This document shows positions 1 through 6,973 of a stretch of DNA of 20,827 bases, piece after piece. The position numbers and the translations under genes are program-made. Source of the stretch: JACMLD01 sp964245425 (lineage in GTDB: Bacteria; Bacteroidota; Bacteroidia; Chitinophagales; Chitinophagaceae); assembly GCA_964245425.1 (NCBI GenBank), contig CAXTMV010000077.1, positions 1 to 20,827 of the forward strand. Reading direction: 5' to 3'. Numbering within the stretch: position 1 is the first letter of the stretch; each line of letters opens with the position of its first letter. Under the pieces are notes generated by a model. That model saw only the letters and a program-made list of their open reading frames with translations, ran no database searches and had not been told where the DNA came from.

Positions 1-75
1 GGTTTAGAAATAGTACATTACTTTAGTGGTCAGACAATCCAATACCCCTTTGAAAACAACCAAATATGAAATTCT

Positions 76-399
76 ATGCTTGCATTTCTTGAAATAACAA
101 TCAATGCTGTTGTTCTGGCAGCTATTGTCTTAGCATCTGCCTCAGCAGGTTTTTTGATCAGTAAAAAGCAACTCTACAAACAAAAAACAGCCATCTCCAA
201 GCTGGAGGTAGAGATGTTGCAAAGTCATTCCGAGATATTACAATTACAAAAGGAATTATCAGACAAGGAAAACCTTCAATCCAAAACACCCATTTTCTCA
301 ATACGCGACAATGCGGTGGAGTCTTCAGAAGAAAAACATACGGCCGCTTCCAGGTTGTCTAAGAAAGTAGTTGCTGGCGGAAGTAAATCTACATCCTGA
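76..399 (+). CDS. Small membrane-anchored coiled-coil protein (paralogue A)
   Basis: This 107-residue protein is not one I recognise. Residues 5-28 form a single hydrophobic membrane segment, followed by a basic stretch (KKQLYKQK) that would stay in the cytoplasm, then a heptad-like helix of about residues 40-68 rich in Leu, Glu and Gln, and a polar, Ser/Lys-rich tail. The next gene (513-776) has the same plan: one membrane helix, a basic edge, a short coiled coil, and a Thr-Pro-hydrophobic-Ser segment near the end (TPIFSI here, TPVISL there). The two look like diverged tandem duplicates. A second ATG at 66 in another frame ends after eight codons, so the ATG at 76 is the sensible start. The function is unknown; a membrane-tethered scaffold or oligomerisation subunit is only a guess. 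The gene is short but the composition and the paralogue support it being real. Confidence 0.6.
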   Translation: MLAFLEITINAVVLAAIVLASASAGFLISKKQLYKQKTAISKLEVEMLQSHSEILQLQKELSDKENLQSKTPIFSIRDNAVESSEEKHTAASRLSKKVVAGGSKSTS

Positions 400-455
400 T
401 ACATACTGATCTTCGCATAATTGTTAACCATTATTTTGCGAAATTATGCTGTTGT

Positions 456-470
456 CGGTATACTATACCG
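456..470. promoter_or_regulatory. Perfect 15-base palindrome, possible operator
   Basis: CGGTATA-C-TATACCG is a perfect 7-1-7 inverted repeat in the gap between the two small paralogues, 42 bases before the second start codon. A site for a dimeric regulator is possible, or a small transcript hairpin. No regulator gene lies nearby. Confidence 0.35.
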
Positions 471-512
471 GCCATGTATTCGTATTAGATTCGTACCCGA
501 AAATCCTGCCTG

Positions 513-776
513 ATGATTACTGAAAACCCGTTTTTATTCAACAGCATCCTGGTGCTGTTCATAGCCTTTACCGCCGGCTGGATAGTATATGTATTCAGCA
601 GCAAAAGATCAGTTCAGCTAAAAAGCAGGATAGAGGAACTGGAAAATGAAAAGGCGCAATTGCGCAACCAGGTACTTGCGCTGGAAGAACAACTGGAGCA
701 ACATGTCATTCATCCATTAAACAATACACCGGTAATATCTCTCTCTTCTGCCGTTAAGGCGAATAAGTCAAAATGA
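513..776 (+). CDS. Small membrane-anchored coiled-coil protein (paralogue B)
   Basis: This is an 87-residue protein of unknown function. A hydrophobic segment at about residues 8-28 (ending in the AGWIVYVF region) is followed by Ser-Ser-Lys-Arg and then a strong heptad pattern at about 36-63 (IEELENEKAQLRNQVLALEE), so a membrane-anchored coiled coil is the clear reading. The tail carries TPVISLSS and ends in lysines. Organisation and tail motif match the gene at 76-399, which suggests a tandem duplication followed by strong divergence. The 113-base gap between them holds a perfect palindrome, so they may be transcribed separately. A strong hairpin with a short T-run follows at 830-861. The family is not one I can name. 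Confidence that it is coding is moderate to good, because the amphipathic helix is too regular to be chance. Confidence 0.65.
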   Translation: MITENPFLFNSILVLFIAFTAGWIVYVFSSKRSVQLKSRIEELENEKAQLRNQVLALEEQLEQHVIHPLNNTPVISLSSAVKANKSK

Positions 777-829
777 TATGGCTGGTGTTGCGATTTCGTT
801 TGCTGCAATGACAAAAGAAATCTCAACCT

Positions 830-861
830 CCGGAAACCATGGTTGTCCGGGTAAACTTTTA
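830..861 (+). terminator. Probable intrinsic terminator after the small paralogues
   Basis: CCGGA-AACC (830-838) pairs with GGTT-G-TCCGG (841-850): nine base pairs with one bulged G and a two-base apex. The helix would have to open slightly at the top. It is followed by a modest T-run (857-860). It lies 54 bases past the stop of the 87-residue gene. Confidence 0.4.
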
Positions 862-999
862 ATCGGTTGGCCGCTGGCCGGCCGGGCGCTCGCAGCTTTT
901 TCGATGCTGCGTTTTGCTTTGCGGAGGTAATGCGGAACTGTCAGGTGTTTCAGCCGACACATTATTCAGCTATGGAATAAAGCTGACGCAAATCGAAGA

Positions 1000-1085
1000 T
1001 TCAGCAACGCCGGTAAAAAATAATATTTGTTGCTAAACCGCAGGTTCAGCAACACCCGTAAAATATACTATTTGTTGCTAAACCG
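1000..1085. repeat. Two 41-base direct repeats that interlock as palindromes
   Basis: Copies at 1000-1040 and 1045-1085 both begin TTCAGCAAC and end TATTTGTTGCTAAACCG, with a few differences between (CGCCGG versus ACCCGT among them). Each copy has AGCAAC near its left end and GTTGCT near its right end. The right end of copy 1 and the left end of copy 2 also pair with each other: GTTGCTAAACC (1029-1039) against GGTTCAGCAAC (1043-1053), 10 of 11 bases, around a 3-base loop. The array can therefore fold in two alternative ways. Two copies are too few for a CRISPR array and the spacer is only 4 bases. Confidence 0.7.
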
Positions 1086-1101
1086 AGGCATCCCAAAGGC
1101 C

Positions 1102-1129
1102 GCTGGTGTCGATTTTGTCAAACACCAGC
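1102..1129. repeat. 8-base-pair inverted repeat
   Basis: GCTGGTGT (1102-1109) and ACACCAGC (1122-1129) are perfect reverse complements around a 12-base AT-rich loop. No T-run follows on either strand, so it is a weak terminator candidate for the convergent genes. Confidence 0.4.
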
Positions 1130-1235
1130 AACCTGTATTTGATAATCGATGAAAATACTGGTTGCGCCTGCCTGCCATTGAAAAAATTATTTTAAACCCG
1201 GCAACAATAATCCCAAAATCAATAAATGGCTGTTC

Positions 1236-2951
1236 CTATGCTTCCTGCATCATTTTCTGCAATTTTTTGGTAAGGAGAAACAATACCAGGGAAGCAATGC
1301 CCGCCATAAAAACAAAAAGCATAAAGAATTCGTAGAGGTTATGCATTTTGTAACCCAGGAAAGAAGTGATCTTCCCCTCGTTCGGGTACAAGGAACTGAG
1401 TACACCGGCCACCTTGTTGCCAAATGCATTGGCGGTAAACCAGATGGCCATCAGCAGCGAAGAAAATTTAAGCGGCGATAATTTATTTACCAGCGACATG
1501 CCGATGGGCGAAAGGCACAATTCGCCCATCGTATGCAGGGCATACATGCCGGTTAGCCATATCATACTTACTTTAATGCCTGGCTGAACATTGTTCACGC
1601 CTTTGGCAATCCACAAATAGCCCAATGCCAGTAAAAACAGGCCGAGCGCCATCTTAGTGGGTGAACTGGGTTGCTTTTTACCAAGTTTTAGCCAGAGCCA
1701 TGCAAATACCGGCGCAAAAAGCACCACAAATACAGAGTTCAGCGATTGAAACCAGCTGGCGGGTACCTCATCTTTGCTGACTACAGAAATGCCATTGGCA
1801 AAAAGATAAATATTCGCCGCCATAATGGCCGCTGCAAACAACAATAGCAATCCATAAACCGTAACGCGCAATTCTTTGTCGAATGCCGAAGCCAGGTTCT
1901 TTGCTGCTTTTTTATATAAAGTAAAAATAAAATAAAGCAATCCCGCCGACAGCAGGCTAACCACCCAGGTAGGAACTTTCAGCCCCAGGTGGCGGTCTGT
2001 TTGCGCATCTGCAAAAATGGTGAGGGATGCGCCGGCCTGCTCAAAGGCGGCCCAGAAAAATATAACGAAGAAACAGACCACGAAAATGACCACTACTTTG
2101 TTTTTCTCAATTGCGTTCAGGGTTTTATCAGAAAAAATAATGGCGGGGATGAGGACGATGCAGGCAACCAGTAAATAAAAAAGATAATTGTACCGGGTAT
2201 CCAGGTACAGCAGGCCGATACAAATGCTGGCCAGTACCGCAAGGCCAATAATGGTTGGTATTGGCGAGAGCATGATTTTAGGACTGTTTTTAGGAACCAG
2301 CCCCAGAATATTGTTATTGGGATCGACTACATATTTATGCTGGTAAAGCTTTTGTACTAAAACGCTGATCAGCATACCGATGCCTGCGATCAGGAAAGCC
2401 CACCTGAAATCTGCGGGGTTACCGGTATCGCCAAACAATCCGCAGATAAAAGGCCCGAGTGCACCACCGGTATTAATACCCATATAAAAAATAGTATAGG
2501 CCGCATCTTTGCGCTGGTCGTTGGCAGGATACAATTGCCCTACCAGCGAAGAGATATTCGGTTTAAAAAAACCATTGCCGGCAATCATCAACCCCAAACC
2601 GGAAAAATAAAGCAGGCCCGCCAGATCGGGCGAGGTTTTATACAAAGTGCCACAGCCAAAGAGCACAAATTCTCCGATGGCCATAACAAGTCCACCGGCT
2701 ATGATAGAACGCCGGTTACCCCAGTACCGGTCGGCCATGAACCCACCCAGCAATGGTGTCAGGTAAATAAGGCTGAGATAGCTGCCATAGAGATTGGAAG
2801 CAAAAGCCTGATCAAACAAAAGGGCCTTTGTCATGAACAAAATCAACATGGCCCGCATGCCATAGAAATTGAACCGCTCCCACATCTCTGTTGCAAATAA
2901 AATATACAACCCCTTGGGATGGCCTTTTGGCATTGTAGCTGGCTCTGTCAT
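1236..2951 (-). CDS. Peptide MFS transporter, POT/PTR family (proton-coupled oligopeptide symporter)
   Basis: This 571-residue inner-membrane protein should import di- and tripeptides using the proton gradient. The family's helix-1 signature ExxERFxYY is present as E22-x-x-E25-R26-F27-x-F29-Y30, which is the proton- and substrate-coupling site. The second PTR signature, FYMGINTGGALGPFICG, follows at about residues 155-171. The length is close to other bacterial and Bacteroidota members (about 450-600), and many hydrophobic segments span the whole chain. The start is the ATG whose complement is at 2949-2951. It is transcribed away from purD, with a 172-base divergent gap, and toward the noncoding stretch. 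I saw no convincing promoter box. Exact substrate range (dipeptides versus larger peptides) cannot be read from sequence. The family call is very secure. Confidence 0.95.
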   Translation of the reverse strand: MTEPATMPKGHPKGLYILFATEMWERFNFYGMRAMLILFMTKALLFDQAFASNLYGSYLSLIYLTPLLGGFMADRYWGNRRSIIAGGLVMAIGEFVLFGCGTLYKTSPDLAGLLYFSGLGLMIAGNGFFKPNISSLVGQLYPANDQRKDAAYTIFYMGINTGGALGPFICGLFGDTGNPADFRWAFLIAGIGMLISVLVQKLYQHKYVVDPNNNILGLVPKNSPKIMLSPIPTIIGLAVLASICIGLLYLDTRYNYLFYLLVACIVLIPAIIFSDKTLNAIEKNKVVVIFVVCFFVIFFWAAFEQAGASLTIFADAQTDRHLGLKVPTWVVSLLSAGLLYFIFTLYKKAAKNLASAFDKELRVTVYGLLLLFAAAIMAANIYLFANGISVVSKDEVPASWFQSLNSVFVVLFAPVFAWLWLKLGKKQPSSPTKMALGLFLLALGYLWIAKGVNNVQPGIKVSMIWLTGMYALHTMGELCLSPIGMSLVNKLSPLKFSSLLMAIWFTANAFGNKVAGVLSSLYPNEGKITSFLGYKMHNLYEFFMLFVFMAGIASLVLFLLTKKLQKMMQEA

Positions 2952-3123
2952 AAAGTATTTTTACGTTACTGGCTTTTTGCTATCTGCCAAAATACAGAAT
3001 TAATAGATGCGACAGCGTTCACTTATTACAAATTTGACTGTAGTTTACGATATTTGCCGTTCATACCATTTGATTTCTTCATAAGGGCATTCATTGGTTA
3101 ATTCGAATTTTGAAAATCCACGT

Positions 3124-4404
3124 ATGAAAATACTTTTATTAGGTTCGGGTGGTCGTGAACATGCCCTGGCATGGAAAATGGCACAAAGCAGCAAATGCAC
3201 GAAACTTTTTATTGCCCCCGGAAACGGCGGCACCTCGCTATGCGGCCAGAATGTTTCCCTGGCCATTACAGATTTTGACGCTATTAAACAGTTCTGCCTG
3301 CAGGAAGACATAGCGCTGGTGATAGTGGGTCCGGAAGAACCCCTGGTAAAAGGTATTGTTGATTTTTTTAAGGCCGATCCCCAACTGGAATCGATCATGA
3401 TTATTGGCCCTTCGCTACAGGCGGCACAACTGGAAGGCAGCAAGGCTTTTGCAAAAGCATTCATGGCCCGGTATGACATACCTACGGCAGCCTACCGCGA
3501 GTTTGATGCATCCAATTATGAAGAAGGCGTGCGCTATATCCAGCAGCATAACCTGCCCATTGTACTCAAAGCCGATGGACTGGCGGCGGGCAAAGGTGTG
3601 CTGATATGCCAGAATTATATTGAAGCAGGCGCAGAGTTTGAACTGATGATACAAAGAAACAAATTTGGCGAAGCCGGCCGCAAAGTAGTGGTGGAAGAAT
3701 TCCTCGATGGCATTGAAATGAGCATGTTTGTGCTCACAGACGGAAAAAACTATGTATTGTTTCCGGAAGCCAAAGACTATAAACGCATCGGAGAAGGGGA
3801 TAAAGGATTAAATACGGGAGGGATGGGCGCCGTAAGCCCGGTACCCTTTGCAGACGATTTATTTATGCAGAAGATCGAAGACCGTATTGTACGGCCCACC
3901 ATCGAAGGCATTCGCAAAGAATCGATGGATTACCGGGGCTTTGTCTTTATCGGTATTATAAAAGTAGACGATGAACCTTATGTAATCGAATACAACTGCC
4001 GTATGGGCGATCCGGAAACAGAAGTGGTGATTCCCCGCTTAAAAAATGACCTTGTAGAACTGTTCGTTAGTACCGCGCAGCAAAGGCTGGACACCGTAAC
4101 CATCGAATGTGACGATCGGTATGCCTGTACGGTGATGGCGGTGAGTGGCGGCTATCCCGGAGAATATGAGAAAGGCTTTGAAATAGAAGGGCTGGGCAAT
4201 GATTTCGGGCCAGACAGCCTGGTATTTCATGCCGGCACTTTAAGCGCTTATGGATCGGTGCTTACCAACGGCGGAAGGGTGCTTTGTGTTACTTCTTTTG
4301 CAGAATCCGTAATAGAAGCAGTGGATAAATCAAGAGCCGTGCTGGAACAGATCCATTTTGATGAGATGTATTACCGGAAAGACATTGGTTATGAATTTGC
4401 CTAG
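3124..4404 (+). CDS. purD: Phosphoribosylamine--glycine ligase (GAR synthetase)
   Basis: PurD joins 5-phosphoribosylamine to glycine with ATP, the second step of de novo purine synthesis in the cytosol. The chain shows the N-terminal GSGGREHALAW motif (residues 7-17), the ATP-grasp lysine loop KADGLAAGKGV (149-159), and the metal/ATP-binding YNCRMGDPETE (290-300). At 426 residues it matches the family's usual 420-430. I chose the ATG at 3124, which gives the standard MKILLLGSGG opening. An in-frame TTG at 3094 would add ten residues that PurD proteins do not have. GAATTTTG at 3105-3112 could be a -10-like box of the Bacteroidota type, but it lacks a partner box. No other pur gene is in the window. 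A stem-forming repeat element follows the stop codon. Confidence 0.97.
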   Translation: MKILLLGSGGREHALAWKMAQSSKCTKLFIAPGNGGTSLCGQNVSLAITDFDAIKQFCLQEDIALVIVGPEEPLVKGIVDFFKADPQLESIMIIGPSLQAAQLEGSKAFAKAFMARYDIPTAAYREFDASNYEEGVRYIQQHNLPIVLKADGLAAGKGVLICQNYIEAGAEFELMIQRNKFGEAGRKVVVEEFLDGIEMSMFVLTDGKNYVLFPEAKDYKRIGEGDKGLNTGGMGAVSPVPFADDLFMQKIEDRIVRPTIEGIRKESMDYRGFVFIGIIKVDDEPYVIEYNCRMGDPETEVVIPRLKNDLVELFVSTAQQRLDTVTIECDDRYACTVMAVSGGYPGEYEKGFEIEGLGNDFGPDSLVFHAGTLSAYGSVLTNGGRVLCVTSFAESVIEAVDKSRAVLEQIHFDEMYYRKDIGYEFA

Positions 4405-4420
4405 CAGTTTATAGTGGCCG

Positions 4421-4481
4421 ATTGTTGGTTCATTGTTTCCCGGCGATGCGGGGGCGGAACTTTGAACCACGAACCAACAAA
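4421..4481. repeat. Inverted array of 7-base words (GTTC-type), purD/TDO gap
   Basis: TTGTTGGTTC at 4422-4431 and GAACCAACAA at 4471-4480 form a perfect 10-base-pair inverted repeat, 17 bases after the purD stop. Read in 7-base steps, the left arm is ATTGTTG-GTTCATT-GTTTCCC. The right arm, read on the minus strand, is TTTGTTG-GTTCGTG-GTTCAAA-GTTCCGC. Each arm is thus a small degenerate tandem array of one word, and the two arms face each other. It could end purD transcription, though the first T-run only comes at 4496-4500. Confidence 0.65.
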
Positions 4482-4505
4482 CCTGTATTCCTGTATTTTT
4501 AAGCC

Positions 4506-5543
4506 ATGAACTATAGTGAGTATTTGCAGATCGACCGAATACTGAATGCGCAGTTGCCGGAAAGCGGGCGGCTGAACCAGCCTGCACATGATGAAATGTT
4601 ATTCATCATTATTCACCAGACCTACGAATTGTGGTTCAAACAGCTGTTGTATGAAACGGCATCTGTTAACAGCATCCTGCTAAAACCTGCCTTAAACGAT
4701 AATTCACCCGAATTGCAGACGGTTGTGCACCGCCTGTCGAGATGCACCACTATTTTAAAAACGCTGGTGCAGCAGATCGATATCATGGAGACAATGACTG
4801 CCATGGATTTTCTTGATTTCAGGGACATGCTTCGCCCGGCCTCCGGTTTCCAGAGTATACAGTTTAAAATACTGGAAGCCCGGCTGGGCCTTCGGTACGA
4901 AGATCGGTACGGGCAAGACTACTATGTTTCACAGTTGCAGCCTGCCGAGCGCGAATCCGTAAAACAGGCGGAAGCCGCTTCATCGCTGCTACAGCTCGTA
5001 AACAGCTGGCTGGAGCGCATGCCTTTTTTTGAAGAGGCCGACAACTGGAAAGATTTTGTTGCAGTAACAGAAACTACCGGTAATGAACATATGTTTTTAC
5101 ATCCGTACTGGCAAACATATGTGTATAGTTACCGGCAGAGCCTTTCAGCGAAAGAGATGGGTAACCTGGCGTTGCTGACCGGTATTCTTTTTGAAGACGA
5201 CAATAGCCGGCAGTTGTCTGCTAAAGCTTGCCGGGCAGCACTTTTTATTATGCTTTACCGTGGGTATCCTTTGCTGCAGCTTCCTTTTCAGCTGCTGGAT
5301 AATTTGCTGTGCATCGACGAGCAATTGAGCACCTGGCGATACCGGCACATGAGCATGGTGCACCGCACCATCGGCAGCCGTATTGGTACAGGTGGCAGTA
5401 CGGGTAAAACATACCTGGCTTCCGCACTTGGCAAGCATTATATTTTTAAGGAGCTGGCACAATTGACCAGTTTCCTGATTGAAAGGCGAAAGTTGCCGGC
5501 ATTGAGCACTGCGATGGAAAGAAAGCTGGGGTTTGCGAGATGA
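4506..5543 (+). CDS. kynA: Tryptophan 2,3-dioxygenase (heme enzyme)
   Basis: TDO opens the indole ring of L-tryptophan with O2 to give N-formylkynurenine, the first step of the kynurenine pathway. Motifs are clear: HDEMLFIIIHQTYELWFKQL at 28-47 with the distal-pocket His at 37, FRDMLRPASGFQSIQF at 105-120 with Arg106 in the position that binds the substrate carboxylate, and a C-terminal HMSMVHRTIGSRIGTGGSTG block (281-300) whose His286 matches the heme ligand and whose GTGGSTG loop closes the site. The length of 345 residues is somewhat above the shorter proteobacterial enzymes (about 280-300). No other kynurenine gene (formamidase, kynureninase, monooxygenase) is adjacent, so its product goes to enzymes encoded elsewhere, either for catabolism or NAD synthesis. 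It starts 101 bases after purD with the repeat element between. Confidence 0.95.
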   Translation: MNYSEYLQIDRILNAQLPESGRLNQPAHDEMLFIIIHQTYELWFKQLLYETASVNSILLKPALNDNSPELQTVVHRLSRCTTILKTLVQQIDIMETMTAMDFLDFRDMLRPASGFQSIQFKILEARLGLRYEDRYGQDYYVSQLQPAERESVKQAEAASSLLQLVNSWLERMPFFEEADNWKDFVAVTETTGNEHMFLHPYWQTYVYSYRQSLSAKEMGNLALLTGILFEDDNSRQLSAKACRAALFIMLYRGYPLLQLPFQLLDNLLCIDEQLSTWRYRHMSMVHRTIGSRIGTGGSTGKTYLASALGKHYIFKELAQLTSFLIERRKLPALSTAMERKLGFAR

Positions 5544-5595
5544 TACTAACGGCGATGGATAGCCTGTAAATGCAGGTAGGCATTGTATGCGCGGA

Positions 5596-5610
5596 CTGGT
5601 ATCATACCAG
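5596..5610. promoter_or_regulatory. Perfect 15-base palindrome, possible operator
   Basis: CTGGTAT-C-ATACCAG is a perfect 7-1-7 inverted repeat, 53 bases past the tryptophan dioxygenase stop. Its core GGTAT-C-ATACC resembles the GGTATA-C-TATACC core at 457-469. It could be an operator or part of a transcript hairpin; nothing in the window decides between them. Confidence 0.3.
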
Positions 5611-5663
5611 CAAAAGCATACCGGAAAAGCCGGCTGAAAGCCACTTTAAAACTTGCCGGATCA

Positions 5664-5683
5664 CCGGCCGGCCGACCGGCCGG
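5664..5683. repeat. Duplicated CCGGCCGG palindrome
   Basis: CCGGCCGG occurs at 5664-5671 and again at 5676-5683, separated by CCGA. Each copy is self-complementary and the two copies can also pair with each other, giving a very stable GC stem. There is no T-run after it (AGTCAAAACAGG), so it is not a standard intrinsic terminator. Confidence 0.5.
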
Positions 5684-5813
5684 ACCAGTCAAAACAGGAA
5701 AAGAAGCCAAATACTGAAAATAGAGCTGTACATTTCCACAATATTGCTGTTTTGGGCCGCGTTTAACAAACGTGGCTGATCCGAAAAAAAACCTTGACTG
5801 GCAAGCACTTGGC

Positions 5814-5845
5814 TTTGTTTATTCGAATTATTTCCTTCAATTTTG
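5814..5845 (+). promoter_or_regulatory. Candidate Bacteroidota promoter for the mre operon
   Basis: TTTG at 5814-5817 and CAATTTTG at 5838-5845 are separated by 20 bases. This fits the phylum pattern TTTG / TAnnTTTG, with one mismatch (C for the first T). The ATG of mreB lies 39 bases downstream, leaving room for a short leader. Confidence 0.45.
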
Positions 5846-5884
5846 CAACCATTATATCCTGTTCAAAATCTGAGACTGAAAAAC

Positions 5885-6910
5885 ATGGGACTTTTTAATT
5901 TTTTTACACAAGAAATAGCGATTGACCTGGGTACTGCTAACACCCTTATCATACATAACGACGAAGTGGTTGTAAACGAGCCTTCTATTGTGGCCCTTAA
6001 CCGGAACAACCCCAAAGAAGTACTGGCGGTGGGCAAGAAGGCCCTGATGATGCACGAAAAGACACATGAAAGCATACGCACCGTGCGGCCCCTGAAAGAT
6101 GGTGTAATTGCCGATTTTAATGCGGCCGAACTGATGATCAGGGAAATGATCAAAATGATCCATCCCAAAAAGCCCTTATTCCCGCCCAGCTGGCGCATGA
6201 TGATTTGTATTCCTTCTTCCATTACCGAAGTGGAAAAACGTGCTGTACGGGACAGTGCGGAGCAGGCCGGGGCCAAAGAAGTATACCTGCTGCATGAGCC
6301 CATGGCAGCCGCATTGGGGATCGGCATCGATGTAGAAGAGCCTGTGGGCAATATGATCATCGATATTGGCGGCGGCACCACCGGTATCACCGTTATTGCA
6401 CTGGCCGGTATTGTTTGCGACCAGTCTATCCGGATTGCCGGCGACGAATTTACCGCCGATATCATGGAAGCGCTGCGCCGTTATCATAGCCTGCTGATAG
6501 GCGAGCGCACGGCCGAACAGATAAAAATTAATATCGGCGCTGCTATGAAAGACCTGGAAAACCCACCCGAAGATATTCCTGTAAACGGTCGTGACCTGGT
6601 AACAGGTATACCCAAACAGATCATGGTCAGTTTTCAGGAGATCGCCGAAGCGCTGGATAAAAGCATCTTCAAAATAGAAGAAGCCATCCTGAAAGCGCTG
6701 GAAACAACCCCGCCCGAACTGGCCGGCGATATCTACCGCCGCGGTTTGTACCTGACAGGCGGCGGAGCCCTGCTCCGTGGCCTTGATAAAAGGCTCAGCC
6801 AGAAAATAAAACTGCCGGTACATATTGCAGATGACCCGCTGAAAAGCGTGGTACGCGGCACCGGCCTGGCACTGAAACACTACGACCGGTACCCCTTTGT
6901 TATGCGGTAA
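5885..6910 (+). CDS. mreB: Rod-shape-determining actin homologue MreB
   Basis: MreB polymerises on the inner face of the membrane and guides lateral-wall synthesis. The short hydrophobic N terminus (MGLFNFF) is the usual membrane-inserting peptide. The actin-fold nucleotide motifs follow: phosphate-1 DLGTANT (14-20), EPMAAALG (138-145), phosphate-2 DIGGGTTG (160-167), and a C-terminal adenosine loop TGGGALLRG near residue 300. The 341-residue length is standard (340-347). I chose the ATG at 5885 because it gives that canonical opening; an in-frame TTG at 5843 would add 14 unusual residues and would overlap the promoter candidate. It is the first gene of the elongation cluster, 63 bases before mreC. 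A 12-base palindrome, TGCCGGCCGGCA, sits in that gap. Confidence 0.97.
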   Translation: MGLFNFFTQEIAIDLGTANTLIIHNDEVVVNEPSIVALNRNNPKEVLAVGKKALMMHEKTHESIRTVRPLKDGVIADFNAAELMIREMIKMIHPKKPLFPPSWRMMICIPSSITEVEKRAVRDSAEQAGAKEVYLLHEPMAAALGIGIDVEEPVGNMIIDIGGGTTGITVIALAGIVCDQSIRIAGDEFTADIMEALRRYHSLLIGERTAEQIKINIGAAMKDLENPPEDIPVNGRDLVTGIPKQIMVSFQEIAEALDKSIFKIEEAILKALETTPPELAGDIYRRGLYLTGGGALLRGLDKRLSQKIKLPVHIADDPLKSVVRGTGLALKHYDRYPFVMR

Positions 6911-6973
6911 TAAAAAATTAGCCGGGCCGTGCACCATTGCCGGCCGGCATTGTAACTTCAAACTCTCTTTTCT

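Larger units (their letters stand above)
777..1235. other. 459-base stretch without a convincing gene
   Basis: No credible coding region is seen on either strand. It holds a hairpin behind the upstream gene (830-850), a GC-rich palindromic patch around 870-890 containing GGCCGGCC, the duplicated 41-base palindromic unit at 1000-1085, and an 8-base-pair inverted repeat at 1102-1129. The last 100 bases are AT-rich and lie just past the stop codon of the convergent peptide-transporter gene. Confidence 0.6.
5544..5884. other. 341-base gap before mreB with palindromes, no convincing gene
   Basis: The gap holds a perfect 15-base palindrome (5596-5610), a very GC-rich double palindrome (5664-5683), an A-run at 5784-5791 and a promoter candidate for mreB (5814-5845). 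An open frame of 69 codons at 5570-5779 runs straight through the palindromes and has no family resemblance or plausible composition, so I do not call it a gene. Confidence 0.6.

Noticed and set aside
768..962. Minus-strand open frame of 64 codons in the 777-1235 gap
   Set aside because: It runs through a GC palindrome and a hairpin, overlaps the end of the upstream gene, has no signal, domain or heptad pattern and no plausible promoter.
1000..1085. CRISPR array
   Set aside because: Only two units with a 4-base spacer, palindromic within the unit, and no cas gene in the window.
3094..3123. Extended TTG start for purD
   Set aside because: The ten extra residues are not part of any PurD and the ATG at 3124 gives the canonical N terminus.
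5570..5779. Plus-strand open frame of 69 codons between the dioxygenase and mreB
   Set aside because: It spans both palindromic elements, so its middle is dictated by CCGG repeats (RITGRPTGRTS), and nothing in it resembles a known or structured protein.
6176..6961. Long open frame antisense to mreB (261 codons)
   Set aside because: It is a shadow of the codon bias of mreB; mreB is certain, and the antisense product is Cys/His/Gln-rich noise without motifs.
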